Positions 11,760 to 23,469 of a stretch of DNA of 64,000 bases are shown one piece after another; positions within the stretch are counted from its first letter, which is position 1, and each line of letters begins with the position of its first letter. The stretch is taken from NCBI GenBank assembly GCA_947095585.1, contig OX352766.1, positions 124,001 through 188,000 on the forward strand. Reading direction: 5' to 3'. Position numbers and translations under genes: made by a program. Origin of the DNA: Nephrocerus scutellatus (taxonomy: Eukaryota > Arthropoda > Insecta > Diptera > Pipunculidae). The notes under the pieces are model-generated. The model did no database searches. It was not told the DNA's origin and was given only the letters and a program-made list of their open reading frames with translations.

Positions 11760-12310
11760 ATAACGGGCCCCGACAAGGGGAGGGACTGGCCTGCGTCCTC
11801 TTCAACCTGGTGTTGGAGAAAGTGATTCGAGACTCTGAATTAACGGCAAGAGGAACAATCCTCTATACGTCCATTCAGATACTGGCTTACGTAAACGATA
11901 TTGACATCGTTGGTAGAAACCCAAGAGCTGCACAGGAAGCTTTCATCCAGATCGAACCGGGGGGGGGGGGGGGGGCTGCACATAAATGAGAGCAAAACAA
12001 AGTACATGGTGGCCATACGTTTGCGACGTTAGAAGATCCAACATTGGTCTCACAATTCAAATAGTGGAGCGCGACTTTGAAGCGCAGTGCAATCCTTTAA
12101 CTATCTCGGGTCAACTGTAGCAGCCAATAACAACATGGCACCAGAAATACGCGCACGGTTGCTTAAAGCCAGCAGAGCCTACTCTTCACATCCAGGAACT
12201 TAACCATAACATCCAAGCTGCTGGTATATAAGCCAATGGTCATAGCAGTACTTACATATGGATCCGAGACTTGGGTGCTTAGCAAAAAGCATTCAGACCT
12301 CTTAGCCGTT
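11760..12310 (+). mobile_element. RTE-type non-LTR fragment, inverted relative to copy at 4.0-4.6 kb
   Basis: Plus-strand frame reads PRQGEGLACVLFNLVLEKV, then SIQILAYVNDIDIVGRN (normally YADDIDI) and, near 12250, TYGSETWVLSKKH. Sequence identity to the minus-strand relic at 4035-4580 is very high by eye. A run of 17 G at 11959-11975 replaces about 27 bp of the sister copy. Confidence 0.75.
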
Positions 12311-13202
12311 TCGTTCATAAGCCCTATATGTACATAGCTATGGCGCGTTGGAAAGCTTGGCTGGTTACATTTGGCATAAGTTAAAAGCAAAAATTTCCTG
12401 CATTTAAGTTAATCAGACACATCTTTTACATGGGTAAGCCACCTTTATGTGAGGGAGGGTTATCGTAAAACCAACACACGAGCTGATTTGCAAAGAATAT
12501 TTGATAACTCAGGAGACCATGGCTTTTTTTTTCCACCAAGCCTGGATTCTTTTGTTTATACTGTCAGTGGTCTTTGTAGCGTTCTCTTCTGATCGTCGTC
12601 GTCATGTAATTAGAATAATTGTTTGCTTGCTCTTGCCTTATTCTTTTTTATTATATCTTATTGTTGACCCTTCCCTCCCACACCCGCCAACCGACAACCA
12701 ACAATGGCCGCCCCACCACCAACTGAATTAGCCAACGAATCTTGAGCACGGCAATGGGTCAGTAATTTGCAATCCTAAGGTAATTTATGGAAGTTGCAAC
12801 TCTTGGTATACTGAGTGAGTGAATATCACAACAAAGTGCTTGACATGGGTATGCACAAGTACTCATATTAGCCTGTTTTCGAAAGCAACAACAACTATGC
12901 ATGCATCGTGTACACATACGGACATTGCGCACAACTGCAGTTTGGTAAAATACGTACTGCTGCAGTAGGCTTTGGGCTTGAGATCTAATTGACGCTGCGG
13001 TACGAAACACACACACACAGCAAAACTATCCGTGTTCACGTTCGTGTGCTTCTACACAGCAGTTATGTAAATCTATCTACCAGCTACAGCTGTATGCTTG
13101 TACATATAGCGCGGTACTGCAGCGCCTCGCGCATTTAACTTTTAACCATTACCCTAATCGTGCCACGAGGCAATGAAAGTACTCGTATGTAATCCTGAAT
13201 GA
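12311..13202. other. No recognisable gene
   Basis: Unique-looking sequence with short frames only, one of which (12501-12731, plus) is hydrophobic by T-richness. CA-rich stretches near 13005. Nothing else supported. Confidence 0.4.
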
Positions 13203-13322
<120 letters not shown>

Positions 13323-13483
13323 TTTCGACGGAAGAACGAGTTCCAGGAGGATACATTAATGTGGATACACTTCTTAAAGGAACCCCATAGCAAAAGCCAA
13401 CTTGAAGCACTCATCACAATGCGGTCGATGTTTGTTCTTCCTTTCTTCGCATGTGGGTGGTTGGTCAGTTGGTGTTGCTACAG

Positions 13484-13612
13484 ACAGACTGTTTGACTGA
13501 CTGGCTATTTGTCTGGTTGTAACGCTATTTGTCAACTACTGTTTGTCTGTTTATCTGACTGAAACGCTATTTTGTCTGTGTGTTACGCTATTTGTCAAAC
13601 TGTAACGCTGTT
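13484..13612. repeat. Degenerate GTAACGCTATTTGTC repeat
   Basis: The word AACGCTATTTGTC or a close variant recurs about four times with TGTTTGTCTGTTTATCTGACT-like spacers, giving a degenerate tandem repeat of roughly 40-50 bp. Confidence 0.6.
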
Positions 13613-13639
13613 ATTATTGCATGTGGCCGGTCATATAGC

Positions 13640-14700
13640 GAAATACATAATAAATAAAATCCATCTCTATCAGATCATATGATAATCCTATTAGAATTGC
13701 GAGGGCTTGTTGTAGACTAGGAAATAACCATTACATTTCAGTTCAAAGAGTGGCCAAGTTTCCACATGAGCTGGAATCTGCGGCAAAAGAAATGAATAGC
13801 GCAATTTCTGGTTCGTACGAGTTGAGTTGCCCGGTAAGTCTCCCGAAGTAAGCAATGAAGCTCCATGGTGGAGAGATGAGCTGTGAGCCCTTCGTAAGCA
13901 GGTGAGGAAACTCTTCAAAACCGCTAAGAGGAGGGGCATTTGGCAGCAATATATAGATAAGCTCTCACACCATACAATACTGAATTAAGAAGAGCCAAAC
14001 GAATTAGTTTCCGTTACTTCTGCGAGGAAGTAGCCAATACTACAGCATCTGCCAGATTGTGTAAAGCGATTGCAAAAGATGTTAAGAGTATCAAGATATC
14101 ACTGATGGACCAGTACAGGAAGTTCACATAAAACGAGGAGCACAGAGCCCTCCCTTCTCTTGAAAACACACTGCCCAGGTAGCACAGTGACCAGTATCGA
14201 GCCTACGATGGAGTTGAACAACCTCAGGGTAAGGAAGAAGCCCTCGGAGATCTGCACGGAGTAAAGAATCCGAAGCTTCCAGCCCTATAAATCGGCAGGT
14301 GTGGACGGGGTAATCCCTGCATTCATGCAAGCTGCGTTAGATAACCTCATTCCACACCTCTTAAGACTATTTAAAAGTAGCCTAGCACTCGGGTATATAC
14401 CGACAAGCTGGAGAAGGGCAAGGTAGTAATCATACCGGGAAGAAAGATCCCACCCATCCAAAGTCCTACAGACCAATTAGCCTAACTTCGTTCCTTCTAA
14501 AGACGATCGAAAAAGTTATCGACAATTACATAAGGTTGGAAGTACTGAGAAGAGGACACTACACGCTGCCGGAATGTATAGAGGGATCCTTTGCCAATTG
14601 CCACGAAGGAAATCGCGCTATGCGCCTTCCTTGATATGAAAGGAGCATTCGAGAACACTTCCCATGGGGCGATAAGAAATTCTCTGGAGAGTAAAATGTA
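13640..14700 (+). mobile_element. I-group non-LTR reverse transcriptase relic
   Basis: Plus-strand frames contain APWWRDEL, then YKSAGVDGVIPAFMQAALDN (about 14280-14340), LIPHLLRLFKSSLALGYIPT, SYRPISLTSF (about 14465) and DMKGAFENT (about 14635). These are the N-terminal half of an RT of the I/LOA/R1 type. The element is cut at about 14700, where element M begins. Confidence 0.7.
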
Positions 14701-14704
14701 GACA

Positions 14705-15955
14705 GCTAGTTATCGTGCTGTCTATTAAAAGCATTTAATTTAAAAAAAAAAGTTTTGATATTATTTTATTTTATATTTTTTAGTTTTAAATGAAATATGT
14801 TATATAACTTTAATAACATGAAGATGGGATGGTAATATAAAAACCTCAAAAAGGTCCCCAAAATTCCGCCAAAAGACTCCTAAAAGACCCCCTCAAGACA
14901 TACTCAAGACCTTAAAATCCCATAAGTGCACCTTAAGACCCCATTAAAGACGACCCTTTTACAACTTTTTCAAGACCCCTCTCAAAACCCTTTAGAGACG
15001 CCATTTATAACTCGTCTTAACACCCCCCTCAAGAGTCCCTTAATACCTCCTTAAAACACCCACAAAAAATCTCCAAAAACCAGCTAAAGGGATCCCCTAA
15101 ACTAAACTCAAGATTACAATAAGACCGACCTCAAGACCATCACATCACCCAATCAAGACCCTCTGAAAACCCCTCAAGACTATCTTAAATTCCCCCCTCA
15201 AAGGTCCCTAAATACCACCTTAAGTCTGCCTCAAGACCCTTCTGAAGGTCCAATCAAAACTCCAAAGACCCCTCTCAAAACTTCCTCAGAACCACGCTCA
15301 AGACCCTCTTAAAACTACCTCAAGACCACTTTAAGACTTTATCAAGAACCCTATAAAGCTCCTAAAGAGGCCACCTCAGGAACAACCCAAGACCTCCTCA
15401 ATAACCCTTCCGGACCCCCTTAAAATTTCCTAAAGACCGCCTCAAAACTCCTTCAAGACGCCACTAAACCACCTTAAGACCTCATCAAGACCCGCCTCAA
15501 AACCCCACTCAAGATCCCTTTTAAGACCCTGCTCAATACCACTCTTAGACTATCTCAAGACTCTTAAGACCCTGTTAGAACCACCTGACCCCCACAATAC
15601 TCCCCTTCAGACCCCATAAGAACACTCCTCAAGACCCGCCTCCTGATAGTCTTCCACAAAAACGCGTACAAGACCGTCAACTCACAGCATTAGCATGAAA
15701 AAAGCGTGACAGCATGACATAAAGGACCCTGTAAAAACCACCTTAAGATCCCCTCAAGTCCATCTCAAGACCACCTGACCCTAACAACACTCCCGTCAAG
15801 GCCACATACGAACACCCCCCAAGACTCGCTTCCGAAAAGTCTTCCACAAAAAAATCGTACGAGACCGTCAACTCACAGCATTAAAATGAAAAAAGCGTGA
15901 CATAAAAACCGACAGAAAGACAGACAGACAGACAAGTTAATATTAAAGCATTTAA
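14705..15955 (+). mobile_element. Element M copy 2: AT-rich head, C-rich minisatellite body, GACA tail
   Basis: Head: TAGTTAT, then TTAAAAGCATTTAA and TAGTTTTAAATGAAATATGT (14708-14800). Body 14840-15660: dozens of degenerate 10-14-bp units around CTCAAGACCCC. Tail: ACCGTCAACTCACAGCATTA, AAAAAAGCGTGACATAAA, GACAGAAAGACAGAC and GTTAATATTAAAGCATTTAA (to 15955). The segment before the tail is duplicated in tandem (about 15585-15722 and 15767-15905). Head and tail share a TAAAAGCATTT word as direct repeats. No coding capacity. Confidence 0.75.
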
Positions 15956-16138
15956 AATAGTTGCCATAGCCTATGATTTGAAAACAAACTCAGTAGATTG
16001 CCCACACCCTTTACAAACAGAATCAAGTGAATTATTCTATACACAAACCGACCGAATATCTGATCCGCCACCACCACCCACCAAAACCCACCACCACCAC
16101 TCACCATAAAGAATTGGAAAATTTGACAGATCACTCTC

Positions 16139-16507
16139 AGTGTAATTTCTTTTCTCCGTTTGTCGTTTTGCGAAAGTTTGCTCGTCGATTTAAATTCGTG
16201 TTTTTATCTGTGTTTTTTTAATTTGTTGCTATTTAATTGTTGTTAAATCAAAAATTGGGGTTGTGCTTGTTTATTTAAAATAGTTTTTGTGTCGTGTAGT
16301 GTATTTTTTGCGCTTAATTTTTGCATTTCTTTTCGTGGTCGTCGTCGCATAAATTCTGCCGACGCTTCCAGTTATTTTTCGTGGCCGTCTTGTAGTGATA
16401 TGAATTCGCCCGTAAAATTATTAATTAATAGATATTGAAAGACATTTAACACCATAGAGAACAATTAATCATCATTGGAAAACTTTGTACTCAAAATTGT
16501 GGCATTG
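16139..16507 (+). promoter_or_regulatory. Candidate plus-strand initiator and non-coding first exon inside Cals intron 1
   Basis: CTCTCAGTGTAA (A at 16139) resembles the initiator motif. It is followed by a 369-nt T-rich leader with CGTCGTCG words and only a 12-codon upstream frame (ATG at about 16400). The leader ends at GCATTG then GTAAGTC (exon end 16507), a near-consensus donor. The segment is not part of the recognisable relics around it. No downstream coding exon was found, so it may be an antisense or non-coding transcript. Confidence 0.3.
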
Positions 16508-16789
16508 GTAAGTCATCGTAAATTGATTGAAATATAAAGTTGTGAAATTGCTAAAAATTCAACTATGTAGCCATTTTGTTATTTTCAATTTTCCATTTTT
16601 CTGTATTCCATTACGCCTTCACAAGTCCTACATATTAGTTGTGAGCATAGGACGAAATGAATGCGACTTTTAGTTGTTTTTTTTTCACAATTTATGTAAA
16701 GCGCAAAAGTAGGCAATACGTTTTTGAAAAGGACTGCTATCAAGCTGTGGGAATTATTACCATTCTTAGTATTTCTGTCACAAAGTAGT

Positions 16790-18050
16790 AGCTACTTCTA
16801 GGTCTACATTAGCTGCGAGGAAGCATATAAGGCAAAAGTTAAGAAGGCTAAGCTCGAGTCCTATAGGAATTTCTGAGCTAAGGAAACAGCAAGGCTCTGA
16901 AAAATCTTTCAGAAAGACAACAGAGCCATGCTCAACTCACTCAGAAAATTCCGATGGCACTTTCACTAACTCTATACAGGAGGTCAATGACATTTTACTC
17001 CACACTCACTTCCCAGCAAGCAGCAGAGTGCTAAGGGAGACTCATAGTGCAACTTGGCTCCAGATGGAAGAAATGTTACCAGATAGGATTGGTATGTAGC
17101 AGGAAAGGTGGCTAAATCGAAGGCAATAGAATAATGCTGAAATATGGTTGTAATAGACTTATAGACGAGTTAAACTGAGTTTTACATCTAGTTTGGCCTT
17201 CGGGTATGTTCCTACATGTTTATGCAAAGTTAGAGTAGCTTTTATCCCGAAACCAGGCAAAAGCGACTACTCACTAGCTAAAAGCTTTCATCATTTGTGC
17301 TGAAAGGTCTTGAACGCTTGGTTGAGATGTATATTAGGTCGCATGTACTCAAAAGAAATTCCGCCTATCAACGTGGTAAATCCTGTGAGTCTGCTCTTCG
17401 TGATATTGTTTTCAGGATTGAAAAGAGCATGATGAACGGAGCCCCTTTACCATAAGGGTGTTTATTGATATTGAGGGTGCTTTTGACAACACTACCTTTG
17501 ACTCGATGTGCAACTCTGCTGAGAGGCATGTAATAGAACCAACCTTAACCAGATGGATTCACGACATGCTTTCCCACCGGGTTCTAAAGACAGACGAGAA
17601 TATGGATGATAAAGTTACGATCGAAGTTGACAACAGAAGAAGGCAGCCGCTTCCGTAAGATCGGAAGAATCTCCCAGGTCGACGGCAAGCAAAGGAAATG
17701 CTTGGGAACTATAACCCAAAGAAGTCTCCCATGATATAGGGACTAAGCAGAAGTAATGTAAGAATCATTAGGGCTTTCCTAACAGGACATTGCACACTGA
17801 ATGGGCATCTAAAGAAAATTAATTAGTTAGAGGATGACAACTGAAGCGGAGGAGACCCCGTGGCATCTTCTCACGTAATATCGGAGTGTATGCTGCATAT
17901 TATTAAGTACTTAAGAGCCATTGGTATGGAGGGAGTGCTTAAGGGACGGGCATGCATTGTCTTTGTGGCACAGTCAGGGGGAAGCGCAATAGATTCGCAT
18001 GGGTCGCAGTGCTACTTCACCCTATTTATCATCATAATCATCAAATAGGA
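16790..18050 (+). mobile_element. I-group non-LTR relic, RT to RNase H remnant
   Basis: Frames include EEAYKAKVKKAKLESYRNF (about 16815), FIDIEGAFDNTTFDSMC (17460-17510), TRWIHDMLSHRVL and, after a large gap, a C-terminal SRSNVRIIRAFLTGHCTLNG (about 17750-17810). The catalytic QGGVLSPLLW and YADD portions are missing. Confidence 0.65.
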
Positions 18051-19261
18051 GTAAGTGCAGCGGTTGTTTTTAGTTGGCACAGTGCTTACCAATTTCAGAT
18101 GTACATGTAGATATCTATGTTAATAGCGTTAATTATTCTGAGTCGAAAATGTAAACATTGCATTTTGCACAATAGGCGCGTTCGAGATGCGGAGGGCTCC
18201 GTATACTCCGTGTCCTCGGTATGTTCGAGTTATTGCTTGCTGAGGAATCGGAGGATTATCTTCAATTTTCTGAGACAAAATCTCACTTCACATTGTCAGC
18301 TGACTTTTAAAAGTTTTTGTTGCTGAGCTGACAGATAGTGGAGAATGTTGTTCGACTGAATGCAATCCTCTTCACTGAGGAGAAAGAGAAAATTTCTGAG
18401 CCCTCAGCTATCTCGAACGCGATTAATATGAAACCTAATTTAACGCCAATGACGGTAGTGCTAGGTTGCTGTGCTATGATGTTCCAATCAATTCCATTCT
18501 CATTACAGTCGTTTCAATCCAGCGTGGCCTTAAAAGTTTATACTTAACGCGTCACTTCATTCTCGCCAACCAATCCCGCTTAGACAGTCAGACGATGTTT
18601 CATTCATCTCATACATACCTGCCAAAGCGCACCTAACTCGCTCTTCTGCAAAAGTTTTACCTACTCACACTTTCAAAGTGCTACTGCGCGTACACGCCGG
18701 TTAACTCACTGAGGCTTTTTCTAAACTTCTTCAAAGAGGAGAGGTGGAAAATCATTGCTGACTCATCACTCACACTCACTCACACAAACAAACACACACA
18801 CGACAAACTCCGAAATTGAATGGCCTGGCGGCGGCTGACTCATCGCTATCGTTCGTTGCGTTTGTATTGTTTTTTGGTCCCGTAGCGACGTAGTTGGTAG
18901 GTGTCGTCGGATGGATGCTGCGATGCAGACGACACAGACTTATTCCAACATTCTAACACAATAAGTAACACGTCGGCGCACTGATGCTATTCCGCACACC
19001 GGACTTTACAAAAACAAAGTAATGTCAGTGTGTTGCATTTTGAGTCTACCAAGAGCCTCCTACCTGAAACTCTCAATTGATTTTCACCGGGTGTTGCCAG
19101 CTGTTCTTTTAATCTTGTCATAAAACTCAAATGCTTAGCACGATTCTTTAAAATTATTGGATTTTTAAGCCCCAAATATTTTAGATTTCCATTAAAAACA
19201 TTCCAGCAATTTTTATTGATTTTATAACAGAAATACCACCTATTTTATTTTCTACCTTTTA
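18051..19261. other. No recognisable gene
   Basis: Low-coding, moderately AT-rich sequence with CACTCACA runs near 18770. GTGTTGCCAG at 19091 is one instance of a recurring GGCAAC word. Confidence 0.4.
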
Positions 19262-19712
19262 GGCGGCTAGTTATGCTTTAATAAAAGCATTTTATTTTAT
19301 ACTTTTTAGTTTTTAATGAAATATGTACATAAAATTTCAATATTATTCAGACATAATATGGAGACACCCACAAGTCTCCCAAACTACCCTCAATAGACTT
19401 CCAAAAGACCCCGAAAGGACCCTCTAAAAAACACCTCAAGACCGTCTCAAGTACCATCTTCAATACTCCCTTAACATAATCTCAAGACGCCATCAAAACG
19501 ACCCCAAAAGCAAATCAACATCCCACTTAAAACACTCTTTAAACCCCCTCAAGACCCACTGAAGACAACCAAATGACTCAAAAATAGTACTAACGCAAAA
19601 ACGTGTACGAGACTTACTCCCAGATTTGGAATGAAGGAAGCGTAACAGAATGACACATAAACCTACAGAAAGACAGACACAGGCAAGTTAATATAAAAGC
19701 ATTTAAGAAAAC
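19262..19712 (+). mobile_element. Element M copy 3 (short minisatellite body)
   Basis: Head GGCTAGTTATGC, TAAAAGCATTTTA and TTTTTAATGAAATATGT (19264-19326). Body of about 200 bp of CTCAAGACC-like units (19370-19570). Tail AAAACGTGTACGAGAC, AGCGTAACAGAATGACA, CAGAAAGACAGACACAGGC and TTAATATAAAAGCATTTAAG. It has the same architecture as the 14.7-15.96 kb copy, with a body four times shorter. Confidence 0.75.
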
Positions 19713-20480
19713 AAAAACTATCGTTGGGTAAATGGGGCTAACTGAATTTTTCAACCAGAAATCTTCAAAATGCAACTCTCATTCATCTCCGCAGTAGTGA
19801 GAGAGACAATTAGAATGGTGTCTCGTTACCAGCGTTGCCGAATTAGCACAATCTTGCCATTATGGCACCTTTTTTTTTTTCAATTAACAGTGTGTTGATA
19901 AAGAAAATTGTAGTCTTCTTACTATCATAAAACTACCAGCTTCTGATACAGAGTCTATTAATCAAGACGTGTTGGAACTTCTGGAAGGACAAGACATATC
20001 AATTTCCAATTTGTTTGTATTTCATGCAGCATTACACGCGCCACATACGACGCGCGACACGAGTCCCACGCAGAATATCAAAAAATGCAGTGTGAGATTT
20101 AGCTGCCTACAAAATGTCAGCTCTCTTGGTCGTCTTAAAGGTAAAAGACTAACGACTTCACTTTTTGCTAACGTTTTTGTTAACGCGTGACAAGTTAACA
20201 CTCGATTTCACTCCCCATAAAATGTTTTGTGTTATATTATTCTGTATATGAAAATCGATTCTTATGTAGTAAACTCCAATAAAATTGAAGTACCTGTCTG
20301 TGATTTTAAAATTACAATCAATACCCAAGCGAGATTACTATTTACACGACGTATAAACATAACATTGTATTTTAGGAATTTTTGTCTGTCTTTCGGATGT
20401 TGGTCCAGAAAAGGCTATGTGGATATTTATGAAACTTTCGGAGAGCATAGGATGTATTTTTGATTACAAAACTTTATTTT
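19713..20480. other. No recognisable gene
   Basis: Short frames only, with an AGCGTTGCCG word at 19831. Nothing identifiable. Confidence 0.35.
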
Positions 20481-20489
20481 TTATTTTTT

Positions 20490-20760
20490 TACACGCGCCA
20501 CACGCGTAACAATTGTTTTAAAACTAGTCCCATTAAATTCTGACTTGTAAAAGCCGACATATACGAGTTCCTTCCAAAAAATTTCCACTACTATAGACAC
20601 ACGAGCTAATGTATTCTGCTATGCGAGCGGATTTATACGAACATTTAAAAAAAAAATTAGTCAAGTCGTTCCAGTACCGTTTAGCCGTGAAAAGGTATCA
20701 GACAGACAGACAGAGTTACTTTCACATTTATAATATTAGTAAGGAGTAAGGATTATACAA
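20490..20760 (+). mobile_element. SINE/LINE-tail-like interspersed repeat
   Basis: GTTCCAGTACCGTTTAGCCG, then CAGACAGACAGACAGAGTTA and TTCACATTTATAATATTAGT form a 3' end common in insect short retroelements. The left part (GTTTTAAAACTAGTCCCATT and GTAAAAGCCGACATATACGA) recurs in diverged form at 55008-55060. Confidence 0.55.
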
Positions 20761-21785
20761 ATAATGGTTTTTTCAGTTGGTAACTAACACTATTTTTCTT
20801 CTGAAAAAGTAAAATAAAGCCAGATATAATAATCATGAAAATGTTCGAACTCGGGATTTTTGCAGATTTACCCATTATCGTATCTCCTGAGTCAAAAAAG
20901 CCTGTCTGTCTGTGTCCACTCATTCATATTTTATTTGAGGTGCCAGTTGATTTTGACGGAAATCTGACAACCGGAAGTAACAGTTTATTTGGACAGTTTC
21001 GAGTTTTTGCAAATAACTCAAAAAGAATAGCACTTAGTAGCAATCTGTTAAGTTCAGAGGAAAATAAAAAAACAAAACGAAAAAAAAAAAAAAAAAATAT
21101 ATACATTTACTGAAGGTTTTGGCGCCGTCCGTAAAAGAAAGTTGTTTTGTGCCCACACCTCTATTTTTTTATTTTAATACACTGTGGCACGCTAGAATCT
21201 GAAATGGCACAATTTTTTAAAGTTTTTATTTCGCACGGCAACGCTGCTCGTTCACCATGCCATTGTGACGTCGTACTACGGGTGTTTTATGTGCGAAAAT
21301 CGACTGTCCATGAGACATGGGGGAAGGGGGCGGCAACAGCATTGAGCAACTGACACCACCGACCAATGCAGTAAAGCGCTATGGAAAAAACCCCACCTCG
21401 TAGGCGATGGCTCTTTCACACAATGATAGTGCGATGTTGAAGACTGCGGTGATAAAGAGAAGACGGAAACAACCCAAAAAAAAACACGAACCACACTATG
21501 CTAGAATCTAGATGCTATACATACACACATTCATACCAAATAGATACAAAGGTATTTCAAGGTAAAAACATTGTCGACCAAGTTTCCATTACAAAATTTC
21601 AAACTGGGCCGCAGAAGAAATGGGACGGATAGCTGCATACATATGAATACACAATTATGATCACAATCCTCTTCAAGTGCAAGTCTAGGACTGGACTCGC
21701 TGAGGGGATCCATTTCGGAGGCGGGCATGTTGTGCTTTTGCGATACTACTTGATTTTGAATATAACAATAAACGAAGGAGGACTC
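20761..21785. other. No recognisable gene
   Basis: AT-rich with an A16-type run near 21080. CGGCAACGCTG at 21236. This is the start of Cals intron 1 on the minus strand. Confidence 0.35.
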
Positions 21786-21787
21786 AC

Positions 21788-21920
21788 CTTTTTGCGATAG
21801 ATAGTCGTCGTCGTTGTCATTAGCCGTTTGGAATTTTCCAGCGGCGGCGACAGACGACGATGTTAATCCACAATTGAAAAGCAGGCTTAAGACAATAAAA
21901 ATCTCCATTGGATGCATCAT
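21788..21920 (-). CDS. Cals: Calsyntenin coding exon 1 (signal peptide)
   Basis: This 133-nt exon starts with two adjacent ATGs (21920 and 21917) and encodes 44 residues beginning MMHPMEIFIVLSLLF, a hydrophobic signal-peptide core, followed by an acidic DNDDDY stretch. It ends at a strong donor (AAAAAG then GTGAGT, 21788/21787) in phase 1. The exon at 3061 opens with AA, so the junction makes a Glu codon and leads straight into the first cadherin repeat (HVLEKSYHGL). Phase, strand, signal peptide and absence of any competing N-terminus nearer exon 2 all support the assignment. A longer open frame reaching 21944 starts with TTG, not ATG, so it was not used. Together with exons 2-6 the window encodes about 872 residues of Cals. 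What is inferred, not seen, is that transcripts actually join across the 18.7 kb. Confidence 0.75.
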
Positions 21921-21948
21921 CGTCACTGATACAAACGCTGGCAATTAG

Positions 21949-21980
21949 CTGTATTGGGAAGCGTTAGTTAGCGATACCAC
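21949..21980 (-). other. Splice acceptor and branch point before Cals exon 1 (5'UTR intron)
   Basis: On the minus strand the sequence CTAACTAAC, a good match to the fly branch-point consensus, lies about 20 nt before an AG at 21950-21949. That is 28 nt upstream of the first Cals ATG. This suggests that the exon starts at 21948 with a short 5'UTR and that one or more non-coding exons lie further right. No polypyrimidine tract of great length is present, so confidence is moderate. Confidence 0.45.
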
Positions 21981-23068
21981 AACGTACCACACGCGCACTG
22001 TTACTGCTGCTGATGCTGGTGTTGATGGTTATTGATGGATGGATGGCACTGCTCTCTGTTGCGGTGCAGGAAGGACTGGATGGATGATTTTGTTACACAA
22101 GTTCGTTTCTTATAAATACTGGCTTTGCGCTGGAATACAATTCTTATCAATACACTGTCCACTTTTGTCCACTGGTCTCTCTCAGCCTGAATGGCAAAAC
22201 GGCAAAAGCATACTTTTTGCCCTAATGGAGAATAATAACTTATATTTACAACTGCGACATACCTACAGGGGCCCGACGAAGATAAAGATACGATACTACA
22301 AAACCAACGACAACGACGATGACGGCGCACGGCGACGACGTCAACGAAACCTTCGCTCCGCAACGATAGAGATGCTGCACTGCAGATAGTTCGTATACGG
22401 GTACGCGAGTGTGTTTGTTGTTTTTGTTGTTGTGTCACTTTATATTGCGATTCTTTTTTTACGATTTCTCAGGTATATCTCTATGGTGCGTAGATCAACG
22501 GGGCGGTGTCTACGGGAGGTACAAGTTTCAAAAGGTAAAAACACAAACAGGTGCGATTTTGATTTTAATTCGAGAGTCGCAAATTGAAAAATGCCGCCTG
22601 CTGCTGCTGCTGATGTATTGTGCGAAATCACTTTTACCTGGACACAGTAAAAAAAAAGCGCACCAAGCCTTCTTCCTTGCGTTCGTTCACAATTTAATTT
22701 ATTTATAATTTACACTCTTCTTTTCCTGTGATTTATACTTTCCAACTATACCTAGAACTACTACTCTGAGAATCTAATTTTTATGTTTTGTAATTTTTCT
22801 GTGTATCCGTGTGTATCACAGGCTTCGTCTTCGTTGCTACAGTCGATGGATGAACAAAAGCTATGCGAGGCACGAAAAACAGCAAATAATGTGTTTTTGT
22901 TGTTTGAATTCAGGGTTGCAATAGCAGATTTTTTTTAATGTCCCTCAATTTGGAATTTAAAAGTACCTTAAGTACGAGGAGCTGTCAACTCATTTATAAA
23001 ACGGTGATAAGAAAATCGAAGATTTTGTATTTTATTCACCGTTTTTCGACAGAAGAAACTGCATATAA
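21981..23068. other. Region upstream of Cals exon 1
   Basis: Contains CGACGACGACGG-rich sequence (22300-22350) and GTT runs that could be non-coding leader on the minus strand. No promoter could be placed with confidence. Confidence 0.3.
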
Positions 23069-23194
23069 GCGAACTCTCACAATGGAAAAACTTAATACTT
23101 ACGACTGACAAGATTTTGATTTTGACAAGAAAACATTTTGCTCGTTAGGTTGGAAATCCATATTTAAATTAAGTTTATCCATTTTGAGAGTTTC
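23069..23194. mobile_element. Short inverted-repeat element (MITE family X), about 125 bp
   Basis: The left end GCGAACTCTCACAATGGAAA continues into AACTTAAT. The right end AATTAAGTTTATCCATTTTG continues into AGAGTTTCC. These are imperfect reverse complements of about 27 bp. The interior TTTTGCTCGTTAGGTTGGAA is shared with the copy at 60427-60706. Confidence 0.65.
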
Positions 23195-23469
23195 CTTAAT
23201 GAAAATATTTAAAGAAATAAACTATTGCGAAAAATATCTATTATGTCATATCTAATAGAATGGAAAAGTCAATATTGGTTCATAAAAATGTTTTTGCCCA
23301 AGTAGCAAAGCGAAAAGTACAGAAAGTACCAAAATATTCGATAATAGCAGCTCTGGTTCAACCAGACGTACGTATACATACAAACACATAATGCTAATAC
23401 TGAAGAATTTATATTAAAGTTTGCAGAGAGAGGAGAGAGAGAGAGAGATAGTTAAATGAATTCTGTTGT

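Noticed and set aside
12501..12731. Hydrophobic 76-residue plus-strand frame
   Set aside because: Hydrophobicity comes from T-rich sequence; no homologous family recognised and no splice or promoter context.
21921..21944. Eight extra N-terminal residues for Cals starting at 21944
   Set aside because: The codon there is TTG; the first ATG in frame is at 21920.
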